A DNA stretch of 64,000 nucleotides from Lumbricus rubellus. Lineage: Eukaryota > Annelida > Clitellata > Crassiclitellata > Lumbricidae. A model generated the notes under the pieces. The model was not told where the DNA came from and ran no database searches. It was given only the letters and a program-made list of their open reading frames with translations. The translations under genes were made by a program, and so were the position numbers. This document shows positions 50,242-62,768 of this stretch, one piece after another (the first letter of the stretch is position 1; each line of letters starts with the position of its first letter). Location of the stretch: positions 25,613,685 through 25,677,684 of the forward strand of contig OX243822.1 in the NCBI GenBank assembly GCA_945859605.1, in the 5' to 3' direction.

Positions 50242-50322
50242 ATGGCAGACACTGCAGTTGGACTTACGAGCAAGTATCGTCGATTCGATCAATTTCGGAA
50301 ATTCACTCGGACGTCTAGATAG
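50242..50322 (+). CDS. upstream ORF (26 codons) of the TMTC-like gene
   Basis: ATG at 50242 in the context AAGATGG, stop TAG at 50320-50322, six bases before the main ATG. A start so close to the cap region and a stop so near the main start would limit re-initiation, so it could regulate translation. The 50242 ATG is also part of the YY1 motif. Confidence 0.5.
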   Translation: MADTAVGLTSKYRRFDQFRKFTRTSR

Positions 50323-50328
50323 TTTGTC

Positions 50329-50417
50329 ATGGACGCCGCCGACGTTTTACTTCCCTTCTTTCTGGCGTTTGGTCTCTACTTGAACACGCTTCCGGCCGAA
50401 TTTGCCTACGACGATAG
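50329..50417 (+). CDS. first coding exon of a TMTC-like ER O-mannosyltransferase
   Basis: The 89-bp exon (phase 2, donor AG|GTAAGT) encodes an N-terminus with a hydrophobic signal-anchor segment (LLPFFLAFGLYLNTLPA) and the FAYDD motif. TMTC family proteins start with a hydrophobic helix and (Y/F)xNxLxxxFxYDDxxAI; the NTL...F.YDD spacing is closest to TMTC2. TMTCs O-mannosylate cadherins in the ER. No second exon was recognised in the remaining 13.6 kb, so intron 1 is long or the call is wrong. Confidence 0.6.
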
Positions 50418-50566
50418 GTAAGTAAAGCAAAATCTCGTCTCGAGGTATCTACCGCATTGTAAGCGTTGATAGGCCTACCGATACATGTAGCCTACTTCTG
50501 TGTAATAGCAATGGACGAAACTCGCCATGCTTCTAACTGGCGTGACTATCTACGGTGAGTGGGTCA

Positions 50567-50947
50567 CAGGGCCGGGTTTAGGCATGTTCAACATGTTCGG
50601 CCGAACAGGGTTCCCCACACTTTCGACACTTTAGGGGGCCCCACAAAATGGGGGGGGGGGGGGGAAATTTTTTGAAGGAAATTTCGACGAAACGACTATT
50701 TTCCGGAATTTTTTTGGTAAGATGACTAAGAAAAAGGTCATCAACTTTTTTGGCGGATGAAATGGTATGATTTTCCCGAAATTTTTTGTAAGATGACTAA
50801 AAAAAAGGTCATCAACTTTTTTGAAATGGTATGATTTTCCCGAAATTTGTTTTTCCCGACAAAAAAAAAATCCCGGAAAAATTTCCCGGACAGGGCCCCC
50901 ACAAAAATTTCCAGAACAGGGCTCCCACATTGCTTAATCCGGCCCTG
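50567..50947. mobile_element. hAT-type MITE, 381 bp
   Basis: CAGGGCCGGGTTTA start and TTAATCCGGCCCTG end; exact duplication GTGGGTCA (50559-50566 and 50948-50955). Located in the presumed first intron, with an internal duplicated GATGACTAAAAAAAAGGTCA segment. Confidence 0.9.
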
Positions 50948-50999
50948 GTGGGTCAGTCTTAAACGCGGACCTTTTGGTGGACCTGTAGGCTAGGCCTAT

Positions 51000-52640
51000 G
51001 TAGATGAAGGGTGAGAATTGCCGGGGGGTTGGGGGTTTCACCCCAGTCTTTCTTAGAGCCCCATGTTAAAGTCTGTTTTCACACCCCGATTCCAAGTGGA
51101 TAATGGTCCAACCCCCAGTTATTTTTCCCTAATTCTTACACTGTGCAATTTGTGCATGCAGATGGGAATATTTTTTCCGTGCAGATGGGAATATTTTTAT
51201 AGCGCCGTTCGAGACTTCATTACAGTGCGATAGTTCAGTTCACCATTTTAACTTTTCAGCAAATTTTGATTCTTGATTGTAGTTCACAAGACTGATGCCT
51301 ATTGAATTATGATTACAACGGCGCTACAGGGGAATTGTATTAGATAACATCCAGTAATCCATCTATCAATCCATATACATCGGCTACATGCATCCATTCA
51401 TTCATACATCCATTCATTAATTCATCAATCAATCCATTCATCAATCCATTCATTCATTCACCAATCAATACACCCACGCATCCATCAATCCATGCATAAA
51501 TACATGCATGTGCACCTATCCATCCATTCCTTCTTATTCCCATTTATAACTATAGTCTGTTATTCTTCATTAATTCATTCTTTCATTCATTTAAAGAATT
51601 GATGTAGTATATCCCCTAATTCGGGTACCTTCAAGAAGACCAATCAGAGACGCTCCCATGCAGTCCATGCAACAGGTGCACGGTGATACAAATAGACTTC
51701 AATGAGTATACCATGACATTGTGTGTATAGTATACCCATTATCCAACGGGAGACTATTATTCCAGACGGATGGACCTACAAGTTACAACTGAGAAGCACG
51801 ATGCATGCTCATGACAGGTTGAGGTTCCAACACGAGGGACCAGCAGCAGCATTTCCCCATGCACTGGCGTTAGAGCGAATGTCTTTGCAAGCTTGCTAAA
51901 TAGATGGACATGCTGCAGTAGAGTGGTCCAAAAAAATAATCTTGCAGATTTCAGTTCTCCACAAGGCTTGTTTTCGTCCTTATCATGATTATAATAATCA
52001 CAAAAAATTTCAATGAAAATAAATAAAATTTAGAGGTCAACCCATTTGACACTTTTTATGTTATTGGGACAGAAGTAGATACATTGTTCCGCAATGGTTA
52101 ATGTACGACCTGAGCGACATTGAGTCTGGGGAGATTCCATTTCTCAATTACTTCAACACTGGTGTTGGCATGAGAGTCACCTTGTAAGTCGCTCACCATT
52201 TTTGGGATTGCCAAACAGTTTTTCCTGGCAATTTCCAGTGAGAACTATAATAATAGCTATGCGGTTCATGTTTGCCTTTTATCCGTCGATGGGCAACATT
52301 TTGATTTCTCAGAAAGGTAATAGCAGGTCTTCCAGTGTGCACTCTTGTTCTTTCATTGCAGCTGCTTCTTGTCTTTCTTTTATGAACTTCTAGAATATGT
52401 GATTTCTGAAATTATTGTCATAACCAATTGCCAGGTTAATTTGCAGCTCCATCTACAAACACAGCATAACGGTCTGGAAGGCCAACACTATACAAAGCAC
52501 CAACAACTAAACTAATGAAGATGTTCTTGGATCTTTCTTGATAATGAGGCAGACTTTAGTAGCAGCTGCTTATACATTGTAGAGTGTAGACATTATGTAC
52601 TCGAACGATGACTATGTTGTCTGATACTCATCATTGCATT
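51000..52640. other. intronic, MITE remnant and (CATT)n repeat, no gene
   Basis: 51008-51150 is a GTGAGAATTG-family MITE remnant. 51350-51500 is a degenerate CATCCATTCATT repeat. 51600-51660 carries an inverted LINE/SINE tail. Otherwise nothing is recognised. Confidence 0.6.
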
Positions 52641-52649
52641 AAATCGAAC

Positions 52650-53540
52650 AGTAGGCTAAGCTTATTCTTCTTCTGAATCTTGACTAGTCGACAAAACAGA
52701 AAGTTCACCTACTGCTTCATTACTGCCTTTTGTCTTGCGTTCTTCATATCAATTTTCACCATTCTCTTGTCGTTGCCTTTTTCTGCTCTCTTTTGCTGCT
52801 GTCTTTAGGTCTACTCCTCTCATGCTACTGGAAAATACGTCTTTTTGCATTCGAAGGAATTCTCCTTCTTGCTGGATTTCTGTCATCATATCCTTTGAGG
52901 CAATAACAAACAATTTTTGAAGGTCACTCTTTAACATGTATTCTTTATCTTGTCACTTGCTCTTTATAATGGTCTGTGAGTCTTCAGAGTTAGGTAGTTC
53001 TGATAAAGCTTTGACAGTTTCCTGACACACCGGACAGCCAGCTGTGTTGGTATTCTGGCAAGCACCCAAATACAAACAACTGCATCACAGGCCATTTTTC
53101 AACTTTCTGAATGGGGCCTCCCTTTAGTGATATGATGAAACTGAAGCAGTTGCTGTGCATCCAGGCTTGTGGTAATCTTACAGTAGATAACCGAGGGACT
53201 GGTTTTCCCAATAGCCAGTACTCTGGGTCTGATCTCAGATTAGACAAAGCCATATTAGTCTACAATTGATGGTTAACATGACGTAAAGACATTGTTAGCA
53301 CTCAAGTAAAATGTTCAGAATGAGTTGACCTCTAAACGTTGCACAATCAGGCTGAAATTTTACAGGAAGACTATCTAACCCAAGTGGACAAATATAAGCC
53401 TTGTGGAGAAAGAATTCTAAAAACTTAATTTTTTGCCATTGTATTGTGGACCAGTCTAATGCTGCAGAGCTCACGGAACACGCAGCCAGCCAAGGGGACA
53501 ATGCCAAACCAACTCATCAATTCTGTATATGCTCGATTCA
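52650..53540 (-). pseudogene. decayed minus-strand coding remnant, unknown
   Basis: Three minus-strand fragments in different frames (53507-53295, 53253-52990, 52937-52749) have protein-like composition, including a Cys-containing block CPVCQETVKALSELPNSED and a charged helix KSDLQKLFVIASKDMMTEIQ. Frameshifts and stops between them suggest an old transposon gene. No family is recognised with confidence. Confidence 0.3.
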
Positions 53541-53680
53541 CTGGGAAACACGGAGCCATGGAGTATTCACGATGACATTAATTTCATGGAAGCTGAAATT
53601 GAGGCAGACTTATGCATGAATCACCACTCCATTTTCCTTACATGACGCCTTCTATTCATTCCTCTTCCCACTATAAGCCT

Positions 53681-53880
53681 CAGGGCTGTTTTTAAGGAAT
53701 TTTTAGAACTGCACAACTCCTTCTTTACTTTCCCACCCTCCATGGTAAATTACTTCCAATCGGAAGACAATGACCTTTTTTAGTTTTGACTGTACAGAAA
53801 GTGCTTCTACAACTGCATGCATGCACAAATCCATTTAGAACTGCACATTTTGTGTACAACTGCACGTTTTAAAAGCCCTG
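53681..53880 (+). mobile_element. hAT MITE (CAGGGCTG family), copy 4
   Basis: CAGGGCTGTTTTTAAGG start and AAAAGCCCTG end; duplication ATAAGCCT/ATAAGTCT, 7 of 8 matching. Confidence 0.87.
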
Positions 53881-53888
53881 ATAAGTCT

Positions 53889-55110
53889 ACCTCTTTCTTT
53901 TATCCAATCCTCATCCACCCATCCTCCTTTCTTCCATCCAGCCTTTCCATTCATTCCCATTCCGTCTGCATAGGCCTGTCCGTCATTTCCCGTTCCGTTC
54001 CTCTTTTCATCCATACATACATCTACATCTGTCTCTTAATTCTACCATAAATTATTTAATTTTCCTTGTCACCCTTCGTTATATATACATCCATCTTACT
54101 TCATTGTATGCATCCATCCCTCACCCCAGGTCTCCTTCCTAATTCTACCATTCAATCTCTCCTTTCGTCCATCTCATCTTTTCCGCCATCTTTCCTCTGA
54201 TACATTCATCCTTTGTACTTCCTTATTGGCTTCCTTCTTTCCCATATATACCAATTGCTTCTTTCCACCCATCCAGCAATTCTTCCAGCTGCCATGTCAC
54301 TCATCCCTCTTCGGAAGAACCGCCAGAAGGAAGATCCTCTTATTATGTCACCGTCCTCACCTTAACCTTCAATCCTTCATCTTCTGAAGTATGCATATTC
54401 CTTGCTTCCTTCTGTCCTAGCTTTCTCTTCCATCCATCCATCCATCCATCCATCCATCAATCCATTCATCCATCCACCCATGGAAGTTCTTCCCGTTGTC
54501 CAATCCTCCATCTTTCCTCTCCGACTTCACCGTCGACTCCACCCCCTGCCCCCGGGTCTCCCCCTTGACCCTTTGAATCATGCATATGTTTCGCTTCCAC
54601 CTTGCTTCCTTCCTTCCTTCCATCAATCCATCCATCCTTTCATCCTTCCAGCATTTCTTCCCCTCACCCATTCCACCATCCCTCTCTCCAGACTCTCCTT
54701 TCCGGCTTCGCTGTCAACATCATCCTCCCCTCCCCTCCATCCCTCCATCTCCTCCAAGCCATCCAAGCCAATTATCCGCGCTGCAGCTAATTGGCTCTCA
54801 GTGCGACCGGTCCAAGCTGACCAACTGACCAGTGACCACGAGTGCTTTAGTGGACAAACGACCAGTTCGTCTAGCACACAACAATTTGCTCGGCTCAGCG
54901 TCGTCGTCGTCGTCGTCGTGGTCGTCGTTGGTTTTATGAAGGTCGAGCGTGACACACGTAATGTTTACAAGACACGCCTTTACAATTCGTGTGGATGATG
55001 GCTCTCGTCTTAACACAGGCGGTTATGTGGCGCTTTTATTTCCGAACGGCGCTATATAAATGTCTCGAGATGCGCCCACGCGCCTAACACATGCATATAC
55101 TGTATATGTG

Positions 55111-55143
<33 letters not shown>

Positions 55144-55640
55144 ATGTACAGTATACATGTAGGCTCTATAGTATGTATGCGTGTGTATGTGCATGTACAC
55201 GTGTATTTATTAGGTGCATGCATAAACTTGCTCGCTCCTTACATTCTTGTCGTGTGTTAAGATTACGCACCTGTTTAAGTGTCTCTGACTGCCATCTGTA
55301 GCACTGCCAGCGTCTTTGCGAGGTTCTATACAAATGCGCTATATAAAAGTCCACATGATTACAAGCACACGCTCATTGATCGTATACATGCATCGCATAA
55401 ACACACACACACGCACACACACACGCTCACACACGCTCACGCACACCCACGCACATACAATTATATATTTATGTTTACACACAGGGTAAACATGGTAAAC
55501 ATAACATTATGTGGGATGAACATGTTCAGGAAAACTATGAGGCCCAAACTCCACAGAATCACAAAAAAATAATACGTGAAACATTTTATACATTCAGCAA
55601 CGGAAATTTTCAGCAGTTCCATTGCAACGGGTTGTACACA
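53889..55640. other. low-complexity intronic region
   Basis: Pyrimidine-rich CATCC/CTTCC sequence (53890-54770), a CGT triplet run (54899-54930), a TATA tract (55106-55145) and a (CA)n run (55400-55450). Open frames here are artefacts of composition. Confidence 0.7.
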
Positions 55641-55644
55641 TGTA

Positions 55645-56817
55645 CAGGGTGGGCCATAAAAAAGTAACCCCATACGGTGTTTTGTCCATATCTTGGCCAG
55701 AAGTAAGAATTTTGAAATGAAATTTTACAGGCTTAAAAACAATTCATATTTACACATGATGACCAGATTTCATCAAAATATTTCACAGAGAACAAAAGTT
55801 ACATCACTTTTAGTGAGGCCACCCACCGTTTTTTGACGATTCAAAAACGCGACGCAACAAAAAGTTGCAAAAATCGATTGAATTATTCTGGCTAATATCT
55901 TGGTCAGAAGTAAGAATATCGAAATGAAATTTTTCAGGCTTAAAGACAATTCATATCTACACAAGATGGTCAGATTTCATCAAAATATTTCAAACAGAAC
56001 AAAAGTTATACCACATTCAGTGAGGCCACCACCGTTTTTTGACGATTCAGAAGGGTAACGCGACAAAAAGTAGCAAAAACACAATTTTATTAAGTCTCAT
56101 CTCAAATATTTGTTATCAAGTAGCCTTGATATTGCCAGATGATCATCATTATTACTATTTAAAAAAGAAAAAGGGCACCAGCATAGCTGCACATCACTGA
56201 GAAGTCAATTAGCAAGATGACAATTAAATTGGTAAATAAGGAATCTGTCAGATTAATCAACAGGTCCATCAAGAACTTTGCAAAGAGACCCAAAAGAAGT
56301 TTTGGCACCGGTGGTGGACACATTGAACACAAGTTGTGAAGCACTACCAAGTTCATTTGACGACGGTTATTTGAGATGGGACTTGATAAAATCGTGTTTT
56401 TTTTAACTTTTTGTTGCGTTTCGTTTTTGAATCGTCAAAAAACCGTGAGTGGCCCCACTAAGAGTGGTATAGCTTTTGTTGTGCTTGAAATATTTTCATG
56501 AAATCTGGCCATCATGTGTAAATATGAATAGTCTTTAACCATGTAAAGATTCATTTCGAAATTCTTACTTCTGGCCATGATATTGGCAAAAAACCTTTAA
56601 AAACTTGCGTTTCGTTTTTGAATCGTCAAAAAACGGTGGGTGGTCTCACTAAAAGTTATGTAACTTTTGTTCTGTTTGAAATATTTTGATGAAATCTGGC
56701 CATCATGTGTAAATATAAATTGTCTTTAAGCCTGTAAAATTTCATTTCGAAATTCTTGCTTCTAGCCGAGATATGGGCAAAAATCCGTAGGGGGTTACTT
56801 TTTTATGGCCCACCCTG
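55645..56817. mobile_element. mariner-type element, 1.17 kb, non-autonomous
   Basis: TIRs CAGGGTGGGCCATAAAAAAG and the inverse, flanked by TA (55643-55644 and 56818-56819). Subterminal blocks recur within each half (TCTTGG(C/T)CAGAAGTAAGAAT and CACCGTTTTTTGACGATTC), giving nested inverted repeats. No intact transposase; the central 56150-56350 part is unrelated filler. Confidence 0.85.
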
Positions 56818-56819
56818 TA

Positions 56820-59690
56820 GATAAAATGTCCTTCTCAAGTCGTCGATAAACGATGGTCCATGTAATGATGGTATGCATGCAATTAATGCTTTTAATTATA
56901 CAAGAAAGTCTTTCTGAGAGACAAGCTTTTGTCAAATTATTGTATATACAATGCAAACTTTACAGCGACCACCCTGCGAGAGAACAACGTATTATACTTA
57001 TAGGTCAACGTTTCAAGCAGAAACAGGTGTTTCCTTTTTGCTTGTTTACAGATTAAATTTCGTTCTATTGCTTTTATGTGTTATATTACAATTAATCTTG
57101 TCGCCATGTTGGATTTTTCTTAGCATTTATCTCAAGTGCAAAATGATCGTTTAGTTTTCTATACTCAGAAGTCTCACATTATCATTTGTTGGCCACGTTG
57201 TTTACTCATGCAAGAAATAAAACAGGCCTTCACGAATTACTGAATAAAATAAACAGAAAATTATTCGGCCATGTAAAAAAGTAATCGATATAATTTTTTA
57301 GCGAATAATCCGCTAATTAATCGTCAAGATTTGTTGCATTTCTTGAAGTATTCTGACTGGGTATCATTGATCAGCAATAATTAGGAGTTAATTAATATCT
57401 TCTTTAGATGACATAGGCCTACACAGCGTGGGAAGCTGCGATAAGAGCAGTTTCAGTTTAACGACTGTGATAAAGGAGATAATTAGCGTCGCCCTCCTCC
57501 TTTATCCAGACTCGGGACTGGCACTGCCAGAGTGCAGACAGTTGCGGAGTTGGACCCTGCGATATAGAGGTATTTTTTGTGCTTTGTAACCGCGGATGGT
57601 CGCAGATCCCAATCCATACCTTCAGCCACGGCCAGGAGCGTAGGCCTATCCATGGACTCAAATTCAATCTCAAGAGGAGGAAACTCCAGAAGATATCCAT
57701 GATCCGAGCTTGACAGATCATTGGAAAAATCTCAACATCCTGATCTTTGGTTAAGTATATATAAAAAGCAAGAGGATGCCCTTGCCTTCATGTATTACCC
57801 AGGGTGAGAATTGCCGGAGGGTTGTGGTTTAAAACTTTCAACTCCCAGTCTTTCTTAGAGCCCCATAATAAAGTCTGTTTTCCTCACCCCAATTCAAAGT
57901 GGATCATAGTCCAACCCCAAACCCCGGTTATTTTTCCACAATTCTTTCATGCACTGCATATAGGGTTTCAACCCCTCAGTCCAGTCTTTCTTAGAGCTTC
58001 ATATAATAAAGTAGGCCTATGTTTTCACCCCAATTCCAAGTGGATCATAGTCCAACCCCCCAACCCCCCAGTTATTTTTCCACAACTCTCACACTGTGTA
58101 TACATGTAGGCCTACATACGTCTATATGGCCACGGCATTGCGACCTTTAACAGGTTGCTTGTCCACAATAATTATTGTCTGCAGTGTTGTGCATGGTGCA
58201 TGGAAGGCAGTTGAATTGTTGGAGACCGAATCACTCCCCTCATCATTATCATCATCATCCGCGGGTGACATTTAAGCCAATGGACCAATGGACCTGCAGC
58301 TGGCAGCCGTAGGTCAGGGAACTCCTCATCCTCATCCCACAGATTACATTTACCCTGATGCACTCAACCTTATTATAGGGCAAGAGTTGCACCAATGCGT
58401 TTAGCAGTGTCTCCACATAGCAGACATTATATACATGCGAGAATCAGCTTATCCCTCGGTGTATATGGCGCGGATAATCCCCCACGGATAAGCCCACCGC
58501 TGATCTGCATGGTAGTATCTGCTGTCAGACACAATTCGAAGTAATGTCTTGAAGGATCAGACACTTCACTTGATTGGCTATGATTAGAGTATACCTTGTT
58601 GATTGTCTAATCTAATCCAATCTAATCCAAATAGCTTCTGTAGCGCCGTTGTATCTGATCTTGATGTGGTTGCATTTCCACTTGTTAAACCGCTATTGAG
58701 GCTTGATGTCCCATGCATACAGAATCCATTGCCTTTCCTATACGTCATTGAGATCCGAATGCTGGAAGATGGGATCGTTTTACGCTTCTTTTAACAACTT
58801 TACCGCTACCCTTACTCTGGTGGTGTCAGTCTCAAGCCTGGAAATAGAGGAGGGCGACGTGCGCTGTCCTGGCACCCGTAGAATGTCGTTAAACACGGGA
58901 AATTATACTTCTAGCCATTTCGTATGAGTTTGAACGTTACATCTGGAAAGAAGTCGTAGAATTAACGAGCATTGGTGTGGTTATTGAGCTGTGCGCTGAT
59001 GTTTTTGGACACCTGAATAATGGTGTTGTTTTTCAAATAAATTTTCGTTCGGGAGTTTTAATAACAGTCATCTAGGGTTTTCTAAGCCCTATTCTTTTCG
59101 GCCGTTGAAAATTACTTTCTCATACATCGAGGCGAACAACAGATTACTATGGATCCAGCTGCGTGTATTTAGTGCAAATTAATTTTGAGTTGCACTTGAT
59201 AGGTTCAGTTTCCTGTGAGATACGTGCAGAGTTGAACTTACGTATATTATACTGCATAAGCTTATATAAAATACACGAGGCACCTGTTCTCTCTGGGTTT
59301 CTCTTCACGGTGTTTTGAATATTAAACCAGATTTGGTTGTTTCTTGTAGAAGTAATTTCTCAATGGATGTCGTATATGTCTTTCTTTAATGACCTACAGA
59401 AGTGGATTATACTACGCTACCAAAGATTGCACTTAAATTAATTAAATGTTTTAGACGATTATATAGGGTAGGAACATTTATATAGAGCCTGTGCATGCCA
59501 TCTTGTATCATCGATCACCATTGTCCAAACATTCATAACAACTATTCATTCCTTGGATATTCTTATAAATAGCCCCTTTAATATCGGTCATAAAGGCTAT
59601 TCATTCCTCGGATAATCATGATAATATAGCGCCTTTTCTATCGGTCGTAAAACGCCTCATAACCAACCGCCATCAGCAGCAGCAGCAAAG
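56820..59690. other. intronic, no gene seen
   Basis: Mostly unique AT-rich sequence with two tandem GTGAGAATTG-family remnants (57801-58100) that share CTTTCTTAGAGC(C/T)(C/T)CAT and AAGTGGATCATAGTCCAACC, and a short CAT repeat near 58245. No coding signal. Confidence 0.6.
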
Positions 59691-60066
59691 CCCATCGGGA
59701 GAGTCGTAAGCGAAGCAGCGGAAATCCCCAGACGGCCATTTTTCCCCTATCGCGACCGCAACAGTCGCTGCAGGCATGGACGACGACGACGACGTCACCC
59801 GCCGTTGCCATGACCACCCTATCTCCATGGCGACGGGCGACGTCGGTTCGTCACAGTCGAGGGACCGGGGCCTTCGCGAGACCGGGAACCCCATCAATCC
59901 TGACTCCCATGGGGGCCGAGGGTTGGGGCGGTCGAAGGGGTTGGGGTATGATGGAGGAGGAGGAAGCCAGTGCATGCATGGAGTCGGTGGATGATGGCCT
60001 CCTGCACGAAGACGATTTCGGCAAAATGGAATGCCGCTGCCCGTTGGGAATTGTCCCAAGTGAATA
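59690..60066. other. GC- and CpG-rich island
   Basis: Locally GC-rich with many CpGs, unlike its AT-rich flanks. Overlapping open frames exist on both strands but look compositional. Could be an unmethylated regulatory island. Confidence 0.4.
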
Positions 60067-60069
60067 GAC

Positions 60070-60660
60070 GACACAAATGTCTGGCAGTGATAGATATTAT
60101 AACGTCAGCGTGGTCTCATTATGAATGGACATGCATGGTGTGCGTGGTGTCGTCATGCAAGACTTAACAGGTTGCCTCATTATGAAAAGACATTACAGGA
60201 TGGTCTCAACATGAATAGACATTCCGGTTTGAAATCATTATGAACAACATCACATGTGCAATCTTTCACATCATAAATAGACCTTTACAGTACTGTTTTA
60301 AATCATTTTGAACAAACATTACAGGGTGGTCTCATTATGAATAGACATTGCAACTTGGTTTCATTTTGCATTGATATTATAGGGTTGTTTCATTTTAGAC
60401 GGTAATTGCATGTTTTATCGCTTTTTATCGCACGGTATGTGTGATAAAAAGCGATAAAACAGCTTGAAATCATTATGAACAGACATCACAAGTGATATCT
60501 TTGACATCATAGACAGACAGTTTTAAATTATAAACAAACATTAAAGCTTGGTCTCATTAATTATAAAATAGACATTTCCTGTGTTTTTGGTCAATTGCAT
60601 GTGAACTGACATTAAAGACTGGCCTCATTCTGACAGACATTGCAGCATGGTACCCAAATC
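60070..60660. repeat. degenerate roughly 50-bp tandem repeat
   Basis: About ten units of the type GGTCTCATTATGAATAGACA followed by TTACAG; interrupted by a 51-bp hairpin at 60411-60461. Confidence 0.65.
60411..60461. other. 23-bp near-perfect hairpin
   Basis: TGTTTTATCGCTTTTTATCG with CAC, loop GGTAT, then the complement with one mismatch (G-U compatible on one strand). It sits in a tandem-repeat array. Confidence 0.7.
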
Positions 60661-60829
60661 AAATTAAATCATTTTTTGTTCTCACAATAAAACGTCAGAC
60701 ACAGAAAATAATGTAGCCTAACACAAATTACTGTTTGTAAATCCCTGTGGTGTGATCTTTGGGTTACTAACAATTTCTTTTGTCTTGCCCACAGATAAAA
60801 CTATTGTTTGGCCAGAGATATCATTTCGA

Positions 60830-61450
60830 TGTCCTCAGTTTGAGCTGTCTTATTAACAATAGCTGTTGTGTTTTTAACAATATATGTTACATTCTAAGAA
60901 TATCCTGCTGTGTTTCTTACAATATTTGCTGCATTCCAATAACATGTGTTGTGTTTTTAGTTATGTCTTTTATGTTTCTAACAGCATCTGTTGTGTTTCT
61001 AACAATTATTATCTTCTTTCTTACTAACACTATCTCGTGTGTTTTTAATAATATATGTTTGTTTCTAACAATATGTTGTGATTCTAACAATATCTGTTGT
61101 GTTTCTAACAATGCCTACTGTCTTACTATAACGATATCTGTTGTGTTCTAACAATATCTATTGTGTTTCTGACAATATCTCTTGTACTTCTAACACTATC
61201 TCTTGTGTTTCTAGCGATATATCTTACGTTTCTAACAGCATCTCTTTTGTTTCTAACAATACCTGTTGTGCTCTAACAATATAATGTTATGTTCTAACAA
61301 CATCTCTTGTGTTTCTAGTAATACCTTTTGTGTTCTAACAATATCTGTTGTGTTCCAACAATATCGTGTGTCTTGTGCATTTCTAACTATATACATCTCT
61401 TGTTGTTTCCAGCAAAATCTTTTGTTCTGTTTGCATTTCTAGCAATATCT
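60830..61450 (+). repeat. about 20-bp satellite, TTGTGTTTCTAACAATATCT
   Basis: About 30 degenerate copies with variants such as TTGTGTTCTAACAATATCTG. Open frames here are composed of this unit. Confidence 0.85.
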
Positions 61451-62135
61451 ATCGTCTCTTTTGCCAAATCATCTGCCTTCATAATATCCCTTGTGGTGCC
61501 AACATTCCGCGTTGCTAACTCACGGACTGTTGCGTTGCTAATTTTCTCTGGCATGCTACAGACTACTTCTTCGTCTGCTGCCATATTTGCATTCATTTCC
61601 TGATGCATTGCCGTCTTCTATTCGCAGAAATTATTAATCAACCGCTGATTATACCGACGGCGGTGGCCGTATGCCGTCCATCTGTCACAGAAGTGATTGG
61701 TCATGGACTTCTGTGTTGTGGGAAATGAACGCAAAACCATGTGTTCACTGTTCAGTTATTTCATGGAATGGTACTGCACGCAATGACTAGTTCTCTCTAT
61801 ATGTAGATTTGTCATTGAAAGCAATTATTATTATTGTTGTTGTTGTTGTCTTTGTGGTTGCTATTTTTTAAAGATTGCTATTGTTATTGTCATTGGTTAG
61901 TGTTAGTGGTGGTAGTGTTATTGCTTGTGTTGTTGTTATTATTATTATTATTATTTTTTGCCCCGAGGTACATATGATCCCTCGGGGACTTACACCCTAA
62001 TGCTAAAATAAAAACATCTGGAACGGCACCTAGTCGTCGTTGAAATCCAGTGCAGGAAAAGAGCCGCGGAATGTCACCGCAATAAATCGCTAGATTGTGA
62101 GAGAAAGACGTTGAAATAATATTGCTAATATTTCT

Positions 62136-62768
62136 CGGTCCAGCTTCTATCATCTACGTCGTTTACGTGCCATTCGGCGATCTCTCTCTTCGTCGATTTT
62201 TTCATCTATGGTCCATGCCTTCATCTGTTCCCGCATTGACTACTGTAACTCATTACTCATTGGGCTACCTAAACTCCGCCTTGCTCCTCTCCAATCGGTA
62301 CTTAATGCATCTGCTCGCTTGATTGCTCTCCTCCCTCGTTTCTCTCACATTTCGGCTTTCATGACTGAACACCTTCACTGGCTTCCTCTGACTGCCCGGA
62401 CTCAATATAAAATTCTTTTTCTCACCTATAAGATGTTTTTGGGTCTAGCGCCTCGCTATACCTTTGTGATCTCATTAGGAAGCCTTTCTCAGCTACCGTT
62501 GGTCGTCCTCTCCGCTCTTTAGATCGTCATGATCTTCTTGTTCCACGATCTCGGACTGCCACAGCCCAACACCGCGCCTTTGCCTCTGTCTGCCCTTTAC
62601 TGTGGAATGGCCTTCCTACTATTATTCGTGCTCAAATTTTATCTGGAGGCTTTACTTTTTCTGCCAGATGTCTCAAGACTTTTCTTTTTCCAGGAGTTCT
62701 TCGCGCTGGGAGCGCCTCTGATTAGTTTGTACTGTGAGAGGCGCTTTATAAATCCAAAAATAGAATAG
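62136..62768 (+). pseudogene. CR1/L2-like LINE RT C-terminus and 3' UTR
   Basis: Fragments resemble the non-LTR RT thumb and C-terminus: HAFICSRIDYCNSLLIGLPK, LQSVLNASARLIALLP, HLHWLPLTARTQYKILFLTY, then in another frame a RAFASVCPLLWNGLP block. The 3' end is GGGAGCGCCTCTGATTAG ... GCGCTTTATAAATCC, like the SINE tails in this window. Several frameshifts; dead. Confidence 0.8.

Larger units (their letters stand above)
49740..50328. promoter_or_regulatory. putative bidirectional promoter
   Basis: The region contains YY1-like motifs (GGCGGCCATGTT near 49769 and GCCAAGATGGCAG near 50236), CCAAT boxes on both strands (near 50116 and 50146) and a GC box CCCCGCCC near 50175. It has no clear TATA box near the start, as expected for a housekeeping promoter. 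Confidence 0.5.

Noticed and set aside
55645..56817. Intact mariner transposase in the 1.17-kb element
   Set aside because: All frames are broken in the interior and no DDE motif was found, so it is called non-autonomous.
59673..60074. Overlapping ORFs on both strands in the GC-rich island
   Set aside because: Opposite-strand frames are equally open and no domain or splice context supports them; kept only as a GC-rich region.
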